Numbered from the stretch's first letter, positions 19,921 to 29,157 are shown. The stretch is 64,000 nucleotides of DNA from Desulfobacteraceae bacterium Eth-SRB2 (GCA_004193595.1 RPGQ01000012.1:1-64000), one strand, 5' to 3'. Translations and numbers: made by a program. The notes: generated by a model from the sequence alone, not told the origin.

Positions 19921-20943
19921 ATGGAATTATATTTAGATTCAGCAGATATAAAGGAGATAGAAGAGGCGTTTCAGCTCGGTTTTCTTGCAGGACTTACCAC
20001 CACTCCAACGTTCATGCATCGGCACGGCATAACCGATATAGACGGTACAATTCTGAAATTGGCCGCTATGATACCGGTATTACAGATTGAAGCGCTGGGT
20101 GAAACAAGTGATGAAATACATAAAGAGGCACACCGTCTTTTAGACCTCGGGTTGGATACAGAGAAAACCGTATTCAAAATACCGGTCTCCATTGACGGGG
20201 TTAAAGCGTGCAAAATGCTAAAAGATGAAGGCATAAAAGTAAACATCCATCTTGTTTACACCTTACAGCAAGCCTACATGGCAATGGCCGCAGGAGCCGA
20301 TTATGTAACTCCTCTGGTGGGCCGCCTGCAGGACCAAGGTCATGATGCGCTTGAACTGATAAAACAGTGCGTGAAGGCTGTAGACCACTACGGTTACCAT
20401 ACAAAAATCATGTTTTCTTCTGTAAGACACCCTGAACATGTGCGAAATGCCATAAATCTTGGCGTACACACCTGCACGGTACCCTGGAAAGTAATAAAAC
20501 TGTTGACCGAAAACGTTTTTACAACCTTAGGAACTCGGCAATTCACAGAACATACGCAGTTGATGACAATCAGAGTTAAAGAAGTAATAAGAGAGGCAAA
20601 TCCTGTCGCAACTTTGGATGATACGGTGTTGGATTCGATTGTGCAGATGACCGAATCCGGATTGGGGGCTGTTGCCATTATCGATAATGGGAAAGTGGTG
20701 GGAGTGTTTACTGATGGTGATTTAAGGAGACAGCTTGAAAAAAATGGAAAAACCATCTTGAGCAAAAGAATGTCGGATTTTTCATATAATCAACCGATTA
20801 CAATCCGTGGAGATAGTCTGCTGTACGATGCTGTTGAGGTATTCAAACATAAAAAGGTTGATAATATCATCGTGCTGGAAAATGATAAGCTTATCGGTAT
20901 GATTGATGTTCAGGACCTGATTAAAATGAACTTGATTGTTTGA
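19921..20943 (+). CDS. Transaldolase-like domain fused to a KdsD-type CBS pair
   Basis: Residues 1-215 match the small transaldolase / fructose 6-phosphate aldolase family: Asp6 in MELYLDSAD, the Schiff-base Lys86 in VFKIPVS, and Arg135 in VGRLQDQG. Several active-site positions differ from E. coli FsaA: Asn28 is Thr28, Thr109 is His110, Ala129 is Thr130 and Tyr131 is Leu132. Residues about 222-340 are two CBS motifs; VVGVFTDGDLRR closely resembles the CBS region of arabinose 5-phosphate isomerase KdsD. The SIS isomerase domain of KdsD is absent. The gene follows kdsA and overlaps the kdsC-like gene by one base (TGATG). It may supply or regulate the arabinose 5-phosphate step; this is inference. 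Confidence 0.9.
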   Translation: MELYLDSADIKEIEEAFQLGFLAGLTTTPTFMHRHGITDIDGTILKLAAMIPVLQIEALGETSDEIHKEAHRLLDLGLDTEKTVFKIPVSIDGVKACKMLKDEGIKVNIHLVYTLQQAYMAMAAGADYVTPLVGRLQDQGHDALELIKQCVKAVDHYGYHTKIMFSSVRHPEHVRNAINLGVHTCTVPWKVIKLLTENVFTTLGTRQFTEHTQLMTIRVKEVIREANPVATLDDTVLDSIVQMTESGLGAVAIIDNGKVVGVFTDGDLRRQLEKNGKTILSKRMSDFSYNQPITIRGDSLLYDAVEVFKHKKVDNIIVLENDKLIGMIDVQDLIKMNLIV

Positions 20944-21638
20944 TGAATATAGAAGACATTTTTTCAAATTTGGGGGGCGAATTTATCACCCCTTATATCG
21001 ATATCATAGAAAAACTGAGGCATATCAAAGCCTATCTGTTCGACTGGGACGGCGTATTTAATGCGGGTGTAAAAGGAGAGGGAACAAGCAGTACTTATAC
21101 GGAACCGGACTCAATGGGGACAAACCTGTTGAGGTTTGGACACTTTTTAAAAAATAACGAGCTTCCCTTGTTTGGTATTATTACCGGTCAAAAAAACCCA
21201 TCTGTATTTCAATTTTCCAAAAGAGAGCACCTTCACTTTGTCTATTATAATTTATTGAATAAAATAGAGGCATTAAACCACATTCAAACAACACACAACA
21301 TTCAGCCCCATCAGGTGGCATTTGTTTTTGATGATGTTTTAGACCTTTCCATAGCCAGCCGTTGCGGCCTGAGATTTCTAATCAGAAGAGAAGCCGGTCC
21401 ACTTTTAGAAACATATGTTAAAGAAAAAGGATTATGTGATTATATCAGTGCAAACAGCGGGTCACAATACGGAGTGCGGGAAGTCTGTGAACTTGTTCTC
21501 GGAATTTCAGGTGTTTTTTCGGAAGTTGTAGATAACAGAGTGGAATTTAGCAATAAGTATCATATGCACATTTCAAAACGCAACGCTGTTTCCACTGCTT
21601 TTTATACAAAAAAAGACGGTATTATAGTTGAACAATAG
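20943..21638 (+). CDS. kdsC: Divergent KdsC-like HAD phosphatase
   Basis: KdsC removes the phosphate from Kdo 8-phosphate. This protein of 231 residues has the HAD DxD in LFDWDGVFNAG, motif II in IITGQ, the motif III lysine in LLNKIEALN and a motif IV-like FDDVLDLSIASRCGL. The family ending YGVREVCELVL matches KdsC's GAVREVCDLLL. It departs from the canonical form in having FDD instead of GDD at motif IV and about 45 extra C-terminal residues. Translation starts at ATG 20943, overlapping the stop codon of the transaldolase-CBS gene; an upstream TTG at 20940 is not needed. Context supports a Kdo role, but the substrate could differ. Confidence 0.8.
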   Translation: MNIEDIFSNLGGEFITPYIDIIEKLRHIKAYLFDWDGVFNAGVKGEGTSSTYTEPDSMGTNLLRFGHFLKNNELPLFGIITGQKNPSVFQFSKREHLHFVYYNLLNKIEALNHIQTTHNIQPHQVAFVFDDVLDLSIASRCGLRFLIRREAGPLLETYVKEKGLCDYISANSGSQYGVREVCELVLGISGVFSEVVDNRVEFSNKYHMHISKRNAVSTAFYTKKDGIIVEQ

Positions 21639-21694
21639 GTAACTTCATACCATTTTGAAAACTTTTCAAACGTTACCGACGATAATCTTCGATC

Positions 21695-21950
21695 TTATCA
21701 TATGGATTCGGCCACCCTTCCAACCGGAAGACTACCGGGAAAAGGTGAACCCAATCGGTCTGTGGGCCTGTTATGACGAGGGAAAAAGATGTGCCGAGAT
21801 CTTATTTCTTTAAAATCTGGTTTGGCAACTAATTATCTCTACGCTTAACCTGAACCCGCGTCTTACAGTTGGATTCTGTCAGCGGACGCTTCAGTAAATG
21901 ACATTGACAAAGCGGATCTGTAAATTCAAGCTTCCTCTTCCGGAGAATCC
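21695..21950 (+). pseudogene. Relic of a uxs-waaA gene pair
   Basis: About 21695-21815 is similar to uxs codons near 121-157, sharing AACCCAATCGGTCTG, CCTGTTATGACGA and AAAAGATGTGCCGAGA. About 21818-21950 resembles waaA codons near 15-62, sharing AACTAATTATC and TGACATTGAC, and ends in TTCAAGCTTCCTCTTCCGG. The parts between are deleted and reading frames are broken. The end of the opposite-strand glycosyltransferase overlaps it. Confidence 0.75.
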
Positions 21951-22786
21951 TTGAAAGAACCTGATGTCAGGTAATCATCTTCGGTTGCTTTCTTCCTATT
22001 TTGAAGCTTCAGCTCCCAGAGTTTGGCGTATTTCAGGAAAACGTAAAACATCCCGAGAATGGCAATGATCAGGCCGGGTATGCCCTCCCGGAAACCTTGC
22101 TTGAAAAAGTACATCTTGAAGAATTTGTAGGGAGGATGTATTAAGATTCGGGCCAGCGGGAAGCGAATGCGTCTTTTATGTTTTTCTTTTGACGCAATGT
22201 CAGTAAAAGAGTTGATGGTCCGGAGATGGTCCGCTATATCGCGGTAACTGAAATGATAAAGGTCCCCTTGCAAATTCCGAGTCCGCCCTTGGACCTTTAC
22301 GTGATCATGCGGGTTAATGCCGCTCCAGCGCCCGCAACTCTTTCGGAACAGACGCAACTTTCGATCAGGATACCAACCGCCTCGTAAAATCCAGCGCCCT
22401 AAGTAGTATGTTTTTCTCGGCATTGTATACCCGTCGAACTCGGGAGAATCCGCAGCAAGCTCGGTTTCGATCTCTTTGCGCAACCGGGGGGAAATGAGCT
22501 CATCCGCGTCAAGGCAAAAAACCCAGTCATGCTGTGCTTGATCGATAGCAAAATTCTTCTGTTCCACGTGCCCCGGCCAGTCCCTCTCGATAACTCGAGG
22601 CTCAATTTCCCGGCCGTCTCGACTGCGACCACGAAATCCAAGCGCCAGCTCACGGGTCCGATCCGAAGAGTGTGAATCGATGACAATGATTTCGTCGGCA
22701 AATCCGATGCTCTCAAGTGCCGCCTCGATGTTGTCCTCCTCGTTGAAGGTGATGAGACAGGCAGTGAACGCTGTTGTTTTCGACAT
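21926..22786 (-). CDS. Glycosyltransferase family 2, WaaE/KdtX-like
   Basis: A GT2 enzyme resembling WaaE/KdtX, which adds the first hexose to inner-core heptose. Motifs are FTACLITFNEEDNIEAALES, IIVIDSHSSDRT, and the QKNFAIDQAQHDWVFCLDADE segment with the DxD acid pair. A C-terminal amphipathic stretch (PPYKFFKMYFF) is typical of this family. ATG 22786 was chosen for the AGGAG site 4 bases upstream; an upstream ATG at 22804 exists. The last eight or so codons lie in the uxs-waaA relic, so the C-terminus was acquired by rearrangement. Precedes nothing else on this strand. Confidence 0.88.
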   Translation of the reverse strand: MSKTTAFTACLITFNEEDNIEAALESIGFADEIIVIDSHSSDRTRELALGFRGRSRDGREIEPRVIERDWPGHVEQKNFAIDQAQHDWVFCLDADELISPRLRKEIETELAADSPEFDGYTMPRKTYYLGRWILRGGWYPDRKLRLFRKSCGRWSGINPHDHVKVQGRTRNLQGDLYHFSYRDIADHLRTINSFTDIASKEKHKRRIRFPLARILIHPPYKFFKMYFFKQGFREGIPGLIIAILGMFYVFLKYAKLWELKLQNRKKATEDDYLTSGSFKDSPEEEA

Positions 22787-22811
22787 GGTGCTCCTATTTT
22801 GCACGGTTCCC

Positions 22812-23957
22812 CTACTTGAGACTCGACGCTTGCAAGATCTCTTGGTACAGTTTCTCCGTGTTTTCCGCCTGACAGCGCAGAGAGAACCGGTCCTGCGCTT
22901 TTCTCAGAGAATTCTCTCCAAGAGTCTTCACAAGGTCGGGTGAACCCGCCAGCCGAACCATGGCATTCGCAAGGCTTTCGGGATCCGGATCGATGATGAT
23001 GCCTTCCACACCATCATTCACCATCTCCGGAAGTATCCCCCTTCTTGTAGCAATCACCGGTTTCCCCATGGCCATGGCCTCACGCACGGCCCGGCAAGTA
23101 CCATCAGAGCCGGGAACCATGAATAGTTTGGCAGACATTGCTTCCAGCGCACCAATATACGAGTCTCCGTCAAGATATCCCACAGATTTCACAATGTCGG
23201 AAAGCCCCATGGCTTTCGAAGGCTCTATGAGAACCTCATTGATGTGCGTGCCTCTGCCGACCACCAAGACACGGAGATTCGGGACAATGTGAGTTACACG
23301 CCGGGTAGCTTCAAGTACAATATCGAATTCCCTGTGACGTTGGACCCTGGCGACAATGCCAATCACAAAATCGTCCACACCAAAGCATAATTTGGCGCGC
23401 ATGTCCGGGAGATTACGTACCGGATTGAACCTATTTACATCCACAGCAGGATCAATTGCATGAATCATTTGATCTTTTATGCCCAGCTTCTGCAGCTCCT
23501 CGGAAGCTGACCTGGAAAATACTATTGTTGCATTGGTGCAACAACGCATGAGAATCTTGTTCCTAACGCGATCTGAGCGTGTCCGGCTGTCCTCGTAATA
23601 ACTCCTCACCAATGGAAGCTTGCTTTTTGTGAACCACAGCATAGCAGCCGTAATAAGATGGTCATTCACTAAGTGGGTGTGAATTATATCAGCCTTATTA
23701 TGTCTTAGAATATGTGCTGCAAACCTCATTGAATGAAGTGCCGTCAACGGCTCCAAGTGTTTCCGGAGTGCGTTATTCACAATCACCGGAACCCCAAACT
23801 CGTGTGCCTTTTCTTTGACTTGGTTTTGCTGCCCACGCGGTGCACCTCCACACATAAATGTAACGTTATGCTTCTCCCGCAACGCACGGGCAAGACTCAA
23901 AGCAGCATCTGCCGGTCCGGTCCATTTGTAGTTAGCAAAAATGTGAAGGATTTTCAT
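22812..23957 (-). CDS. Glycosyltransferase family 4
   Basis: A GT-B retaining glycosyltransferase with N-terminal ILHIFANYKWTGPADAALSL and the GT4 donor-site segment VPGSDGTCRAVREAMAMGKPVIATRRGILPEMV, where the expected EGxxxxxxEA motif appears as DGTCRAVREA. It likely adds a sugar to the LPS core, from the cytosolic face. The start is set at ATG 23957; a GTG at 23966 would add three residues. The GT2 gene follows 25 bases later and is probably in the same operon. Exact donor and acceptor cannot be told. Confidence 0.88.
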   Translation of the reverse strand: MKILHIFANYKWTGPADAALSLARALREKHNVTFMCGGAPRGQQNQVKEKAHEFGVPVIVNNALRKHLEPLTALHSMRFAAHILRHNKADIIHTHLVNDHLITAAMLWFTKSKLPLVRSYYEDSRTRSDRVRNKILMRCCTNATIVFSRSASEELQKLGIKDQMIHAIDPAVDVNRFNPVRNLPDMRAKLCFGVDDFVIGIVARVQRHREFDIVLEATRRVTHIVPNLRVLVVGRGTHINEVLIEPSKAMGLSDIVKSVGYLDGDSYIGALEAMSAKLFMVPGSDGTCRAVREAMAMGKPVIATRRGILPEMVNDGVEGIIIDPDPESLANAMVRLAGSPDLVKTLGENSLRKAQDRFSLRCQAENTEKLYQEILQASSLK

Positions 23958-24195
23958 AATAATCACTCAAATAAGACAACATTCAACATTAACACATACT
24001 TATTTATTAAAATACAGAATGTCAACTATGAAGCTTGAAAACAAATATCGATCCGATTTTAGTTGACACATAAGCCCCGTTTTCTTATATTCTCTATTTG
24101 GAAAATCAAGTTCTTATCACCCACCGGCGAAAATCCTCATGACAAATTACTCTTAAATCGACAAACCTCAAAATAAGGAGACTAAAACAAGAGCA

Positions 24196-25221
24196 ATGAT
24201 ATCCGTCAGTATTATTATTCCCAACTGGAACGGTGCCGATCTGCTTAAAGCCCACCTTCCATCTGTCTTAAACGCTCAAAAGAACTACCAGGGCAATTCC
24301 GAAATAATCGTTGTTGACGATGCCAGTACTGACCAGTCCGTCAACCTGCTGAAAAAAGAATTTCTTAACATAAAAACAGTTACCCACGACCAAAATCAAG
24401 GGTTCGGAAAAGCATGCTGGTCAGGAGCGCAGGCCGCGAATTATCCTGTTCTGATTTTTCTGAACTCCGACGTGGAGGTAGATCCCGATTTTATTGCTCC
24501 ACTCATGAAAAACTTTAAAGATCCGACCGTATTTTCAGCATCACCGCTGATTTTAAACCAAAACGGCAGCCCTGCCGATGTAACAGTCAGCATGCCCTAT
24601 TTCCGGCGGGGAAAAATACGATATAAACCAGTTCCCCTCCAACAACTTATGAATAACACTTCATCATTACCCAATCCATGGTACACCCTGTTTCCGCTTG
24701 GAGGAGCTTTTGCTGTTGACAGGAAACGATTTTTAGAACTACAGGGTTTCGATGATCTGTTTGTTCCGTTTTATTATGAAGACACAGATCTTGGCTTCTG
24801 TGCCTGGCGAAGAGGCTGGAAATGTATTGTTGTTCCTGAATCCCGTGTAACCCATTTTCATAAAGGAACGATCTCACGTTCATTTAACCGTTTTAGAATC
24901 AAGATAATTCGCAAACGAAACCGGTTGCTCTATCTTTGGAAAAATCTTACGAGTCCCGAATTATTGAAGCAGCAAATCTTATTTCAACTGTTAAGACTCT
25001 TTTATTCGCTGTTTCTCATAGATGGCATGCCCATAGTTGCAACAGTTCTTGCTGTCCCAAGATTCAGGAAAGCAATGCGCAAACGCCGTAATGAACAAAA
25101 AAATGTAGTTAATTCCGAAAAAAAGATATTCAGAATCATCAATTCCGCAAATAGAGCAAATTGCCGGGCAATTGAATCATCGGCATATCTCTCTTGCGGA
25201 CAGGTACCTGAAGATTCTTAA
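24196..25221 (+). CDS. Glycosyltransferase family 2
   Basis: An inverting GT2 enzyme of 341 residues. The N-terminal nucleotide-binding motif is SVSIIIPNWNGADLL, followed by IIVVDDASTDQS and the metal-binding DxD equivalent LNSDVEVDPDF. The acceptor-side motif PFYYEDTDLGFCAWRRGWK (EDxD) is typical of rhamnosyl- or other polysaccharide transferases. A hydrophobic stretch near residue 265 (LFYSLFLIDGMPI) suggests membrane attachment. A 141-bp repeat follows the stop codon. Role in LPS outer core or O-antigen is inferred from context. Confidence 0.88.
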   Translation: MISVSIIIPNWNGADLLKAHLPSVLNAQKNYQGNSEIIVVDDASTDQSVNLLKKEFLNIKTVTHDQNQGFGKACWSGAQAANYPVLIFLNSDVEVDPDFIAPLMKNFKDPTVFSASPLILNQNGSPADVTVSMPYFRRGKIRYKPVPLQQLMNNTSSLPNPWYTLFPLGGAFAVDRKRFLELQGFDDLFVPFYYEDTDLGFCAWRRGWKCIVVPESRVTHFHKGTISRSFNRFRIKIIRKRNRLLYLWKNLTSPELLKQQILFQLLRLFYSLFLIDGMPIVATVLAVPRFRKAMRKRRNEQKNVVNSEKKIFRIINSANRANCRAIESSAYLSCGQVPEDS

Positions 25222-25229
25222 AATACTTA

Positions 25230-25370
25230 GTGCCCGAACGAAAACTAGGATTTTTCGTTAAGATCAAGGAAGACGAAAATTTTAACCACAGTAATACCGG
25301 TAGTATTTCGAGGATTAAAATTTGAGCCTGACGCAGATATTGGCGGAAAAGACAGTTTTCGTTCAGGCAC
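25230..25370. mobile_element. 141-bp core-and-arm element, copy C
   Basis: Ends GTGCCCGAACGAAAACTAGG and GACAGTTTTCGTTCAGGCAC pair with each other. The direct repeat TACTTA flanks it at 25224-25229 and 25371-25376. The core is inverted relative to copies A and B. Confidence 0.8.
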
Positions 25371-25403
25371 TACTTAATACCGCCATCAATAAGGACCATG
25401 CAC

Positions 25404-26345
25404 ATGAAAGTCCTAATAGTCGCCAAGTCAAAACGACACACAAAAATTTATCATTATTTTAAAAAAGCGTTTCAACACAAAGGACATAAAACCATCTGGA
25501 TAAAATTCTCAAAGATAAAATCATATTTAGGGAAAAATCCGGCAACCTCCATATGCGACAAAATTATAGCTTTTTTTAAACCCGACCTCCTCTTTTTTCA
25601 CGGCAGGGATATATCATGCGAGCTTCTTGCCCGGGTCAAAGAGCGAATGCCGGCGGTAATGTATTTTGATGATTGCCTTAAGGGCATCAGCAGCAGCAAG
25701 TTCGAGGAACTCATCAAGTTGGCCCGGAAAGCGGATATCATGTATCTGACGAACCGGGGAGAGATTCCCCTATACCAAAAACAGGGAGTAAATGCCAAAT
25801 TTATAACCGGCGGATGTGATCCGGACGCTCATTATAAGGTAAAAAAACCTGAAAAATTTTACCAGAGTGAAGTCGCTTTTATAGGGAAAGTCAACACACC
25901 GGAACGAACAGAATGTATGCGGGAAGTTGCGAAACATTTTGATCTGAAATTATGGGGAACAGGGTGGGAGAAGGTCGGTATGAAATCCCAAATGAAAGAT
26001 GTTTATGCCGCTGAATACAGGAAAATATGCGCCGGCGCAAAAATAATACTCGGCTGGAATATTGATCCAACCATAGATCTCTATTTTTCCAACCGCACCT
26101 GGTACACACTGGGGTGTGGCGGTTTCCTGTTAACCGCCTATTCTCCTTCTTTAGAGGAAATTTTTGGCCGTAAAAGAAAATTAGACTGGTTTGAGACCAT
26201 TGAAGAGTGCTGTGAAAAAATCAGATATTATCTTCAACATGACAAAGAACGCAAAAAAATCGCCGAGGCCGGTTATCACCTGGCTCATAACAAATACAGT
26301 TATGTAGAAATGGTGAAGAAAATCACCGAAGACCTGTCCCAGTAA
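25404..26345 (+). CDS. CgeB-like glycosyltransferase
   Basis: A GT-B protein of about 313 residues resembling the CgeB / DUF3880 group of glycosyltransferases. It has FKPDLLFFHGRDI, the Asp-rich MYFDDCLKG, the central EVAFIGKVNTPERTECMREV, and the C-terminal SNRTWYTLGCGGFLLTAYSPSLEEIF donor-site region. The ATG at 25404 was used since AAGGA lies 8 bases upstream; an in-frame ATG at 25398 sits too close to it. It probably decorates LPS or another surface glycan. No close functional assignment is possible. Confidence 0.82.
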   Translation: MKVLIVAKSKRHTKIYHYFKKAFQHKGHKTIWIKFSKIKSYLGKNPATSICDKIIAFFKPDLLFFHGRDISCELLARVKERMPAVMYFDDCLKGISSSKFEELIKLARKADIMYLTNRGEIPLYQKQGVNAKFITGGCDPDAHYKVKKPEKFYQSEVAFIGKVNTPERTECMREVAKHFDLKLWGTGWEKVGMKSQMKDVYAAEYRKICAGAKIILGWNIDPTIDLYFSNRTWYTLGCGGFLLTAYSPSLEEIFGRKRKLDWFETIEECCEKIRYYLQHDKERKKIAEAGYHLAHNKYSYVEMVKKITEDLSQ

Positions 26346-26595
26346 GTTTTTAATCGGTTTCACTTGCGCAGGTAAAAAACAACTTTTTAGTCCTTTTTAT
26401 TTAAGAATGAGGTAGTGTTGTCGGTTCTCCGGGGGCATGAAACTAGCAGCACCTGTGGAATATATCAAGATGTATTTATAAAAGCCGTTAAATGGTTAAT
26501 AAAAATTACGGGGCAGGATCAGCTTCCAAAGTTCGGAATCTTCTGGACCGTGAAGATTTTCGCTGTAACTGTAGGAAAAGGCGAGGAGAAATGAA

Positions 26596-27420
26596 GTGCG
26601 CATAGAGGATATCAGTTTTTACTTTATACTTCGTCGAATGGCGGAAAATCCTTGGGAAATTGTTCGCTTTCGAAAGAAAAGGAAAAAAGAGAAAATTCTT
26701 GAAGTGAAGATGCGTGACGGATGCAATCTTTTCATTCGTGGGGTATACAACGATTTTCACATGTTTCATCGCATCTTCATGCGGGATGAGTACCACATTT
26801 CGGAGATTCCTCCTGGGAGGTGGAAGTGCGTCGTAGATGTTGGTGCAAACGTAGGCATGTTTTCGGCACGCGTGTCTGGGATTACGCGCAGGGTGATCGC
26901 ATATGAGCCGTTTCCCGAAAACTTTGCATGGTTGGAACGCAATGTCGCAACCAGAAGCAACGTCACTCCGGTATGCAAAGCCGTTGCCGGAAAAGAAGGT
27001 GTATTGCGTCTCTATCGCCCTTTTAAAGATGCTTTGAGCGGCGTGTACTCCAGCTTTCAGGAAATGGGTGGCCTAATGTCGGAAAAGTACGACAAAGTAC
27101 CCGCGATCACCCTGGATCAACTCTTCGCCGAGCATTCAATAGATCACTGCGATTTGCTTAAGATCGACGTAGAGGGACAGGAGTACGACATTCTATACGC
27201 GACGAGCGACCATACCTTTGAACGCATTTCCCGCATCCATGGTGAATATCACAACGTCGCTCAGCATGATCCTCGCACGCGCATTACTAAATTTGTTTCT
27301 TTCCTGGAGTCCAAGGGGTACTACGTAACCGTCGAGCCCCATCGGCGCAAGGAAAACCACGGTATGTTTTTCGCCGTAAAGAAGAGACCCGCTGTTCGTT
27401 CCAAAGAACGAGACCTTTAA
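26596..27420 (+). CDS. FkbM family methyltransferase
   Basis: A SAM-dependent methyltransferase of 274 residues. The SAM site is CVVDVGANVGMFSARV (about residues 76-91), followed by VIAYEPFPENFAWLERNV; the FkbM hallmark is CDLLKIDVEGQEYDIL. Such enzymes O-methylate sugars. The start is GTG at 26596 with GAGGAG 7 bases upstream. The preceding 250 bases (26346-26595) contain no recognisable gene. The gene is richer in G and C than its neighbours, which hints at transfer. The sugar substrate is unknown. Confidence 0.88.
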   Translation: MRIEDISFYFILRRMAENPWEIVRFRKKRKKEKILEVKMRDGCNLFIRGVYNDFHMFHRIFMRDEYHISEIPPGRWKCVVDVGANVGMFSARVSGITRRVIAYEPFPENFAWLERNVATRSNVTPVCKAVAGKEGVLRLYRPFKDALSGVYSSFQEMGGLMSEKYDKVPAITLDQLFAEHSIDHCDLLKIDVEGQEYDILYATSDHTFERISRIHGEYHNVAQHDPRTRITKFVSFLESKGYYVTVEPHRRKENHGMFFAVKKRPAVRSKERDL

Positions 27421-27461
27421 GCAAGGCTGTAAAACCGGTTTTATACAATCAGGTGGTATTG

Positions 27462-28130
27462 ATGGATAATATAATCGGAGAGATTAAAAGAAATCTGAAC
27501 TTAAATAAGAAGTTAGATTTACCTACTTCCCGGGAGATTAAAATAAATTTCGGATGCGGAAAAGTCAGACAGCCGGGATATATAAATGTAGACGTACGCA
27601 ATACAGAAGCCGTTGATATTGTGGCCACCCTCCCGGAACTTTCGAACTGTCTTGAAGGACAATGCAGTGAGGTATATCTGTCTCATGTCCTTGAACACTT
27701 CGGCGCACCAGGTAAAAAACTCAGACAGGGAGATAGTGATGTTCTCGGAGTACTACTTCTTGTCAGAAAAATGCTGATTCAGGGAGGTACTGCAAGAATA
27801 GCTGTGCCGGATTTTAATGCGATCTGTAAGATTTACATGGACGGAGTTCTGCCTTTGTACCCAAAACTTTTGGGAAGACTTTGCGGAGAGCAGGAATATC
27901 CGGAAAATCTTCACAAATGCGTGTTTGACAGAAAATTTCTTGAATTCTGCCTGTCACACTGCGGGTTTGAACAGATACAAAATTGGGATCCTAGAAAGGA
28001 AGCGTTTGAAAAGGACTCCAGCTTCGACCAAATCGGGGGTGTTGGTACCAGTCTTAACGTAACGGCTGTTGCCGGTAGCCGCAAAAAGGAAAATTCTATC
28101 TTGGGAAAACTCTTTAAAGGGAAAGCATAA
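27462..28130 (+). CDS. SAM-dependent methyltransferase
   Basis: A class I methyltransferase-like protein with the glycine motif KINFGCGKVRQPGYINVDV (about residues 28-46), the VLEHFG segment typical of polysaccharide-cluster type 11 enzymes, and ARIAVPDFNAICKIY. ATG at 27462 follows AGGTGG; a GTG at 27453 would add three residues. It follows the FkbM gene by 41 bases on the same strand and probably shares its transcript. The target is probably a sugar of the surface glycan; this is inference. Confidence 0.83.
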   Translation: MDNIIGEIKRNLNLNKKLDLPTSREIKINFGCGKVRQPGYINVDVRNTEAVDIVATLPELSNCLEGQCSEVYLSHVLEHFGAPGKKLRQGDSDVLGVLLLVRKMLIQGGTARIAVPDFNAICKIYMDGVLPLYPKLLGRLCGEQEYPENLHKCVFDRKFLEFCLSHCGFEQIQNWDPRKEAFEKDSSFDQIGGVGTSLNVTAVAGSRKKENSILGKLFKGKA

Positions 28131-28188
28131 TAATCGCCCTTAAAGGAGTAAGAAAAAGACCTCTCGAAAATTTTCATGAAATTTCGGG

Positions 28189-28998
28189 TTAGGATAAAAC
28201 AGTTGGATTGCCGGCTTGCAGATAACCATTTTTGCATTGAATCGGCACACCTGGTCTTTTGTAATATTTTCTATTTTTACTTTCTTTCTTAGTTGGATTT
28301 TCGGGATGCCATTGGTGAAACGCCAAGCATAAATTCCAGCATGACTTAAAAGGAAACCTCGCCTTCCAAATTCGGTTTGCTAAATCCGAATCTTCTTGTC
28401 CCCATCCTTCATAATTCATATCGTAACCGTTTATTTTTAAGAAAACTTGCCTATCAATAGAAAAGTTTAACCCCATGATACTGGGTCTATGATTGTGAAG
28501 CGGATTCAGTTGATAAAATAGACTTTTAACATGTTTCCATAATAAAACTTTTTTTCTCTTCCCAGTTACTTGTGTTAAATAGTCCTTATTTTTTATTTGG
28601 TTAAAATCTATATTTTGAGTATATTCTTTGGATAATCTTATATACCCTCCGACTAAAATGCCATTTGGAACAAATCTTTTATAATGCTCTTTCACGAAAT
28701 CAGGATGGGGAATTGTATCCTGATCAGTAAAAATGACCTGTCTGGTTTTAGAAAGTTTCATTGTTTTATTAATCATCCTGGCTTTTCTAAACCCTCGATC
28801 TGGTTGCCAGCAATGTATTATTTCAATCCTATGTTTCTTTTTAAATGTTTTGATTACTTCCCTGGTATCTGAGTCACTACCATCGTCAGCAATTAATATC
28901 CTGAAATATGGGTATGTTTGTTGTGTAAAGCCTAATAATGTCTTTTGTAAAGCATCAGGCCAGTTATAAGCGGAGATAATTACGTCAATTTTATTCAT
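28189..28998 (-). CDS. Glycosyltransferase family 2 with galactosyltransferase-like C-terminal domain
   Basis: A 269-residue GT2 protein. The N-terminus is VIISAYNWPDALQKTLLGF, with LIADDGSDSDT, the DxD in IFTDQDTIPHPDF, and the C-terminal catalytic motif GYDMNYEGWGQEDSDLANR, which resembles chondroitin or galactosyltransferase domains. Composition is AT-rich compared with the upstream FkbM gene. It converges with the plus-strand methyltransferase. Acceptor unknown; LPS outer core is likely. Confidence 0.88.
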   Translation of the reverse strand: MNKIDVIISAYNWPDALQKTLLGFTQQTYPYFRILIADDGSDSDTREVIKTFKKKHRIEIIHCWQPDRGFRKARMINKTMKLSKTRQVIFTDQDTIPHPDFVKEHYKRFVPNGILVGGYIRLSKEYTQNIDFNQIKNKDYLTQVTGKRKKVLLWKHVKSLFYQLNPLHNHRPSIMGLNFSIDRQVFLKINGYDMNYEGWGQEDSDLANRIWKARFPFKSCWNLCLAFHQWHPENPTKKESKNRKYYKRPGVPIQCKNGYLQAGNPTVLS

Positions 28999-29157
28999 TT
29001 TTTTACATTATCCAATCAAAATATTATTGACAATTCAATAAATTATGGACATAGATCAATATCATCAATTAATACACCAGAACTTGTTGATAGGTTACAA
29101 ACATTACCTTTATTTTAGTTCAGAGGTCGGGGAGTTTTTCTTTTAGAGCCCCAAATT

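Noticed and set aside
26405..26460. Possible signal recognition particle RNA (GTTGTCGGTTCTCC)
   Set aside because: The essential GGAAGGAAGC core and the pairing stem are missing.
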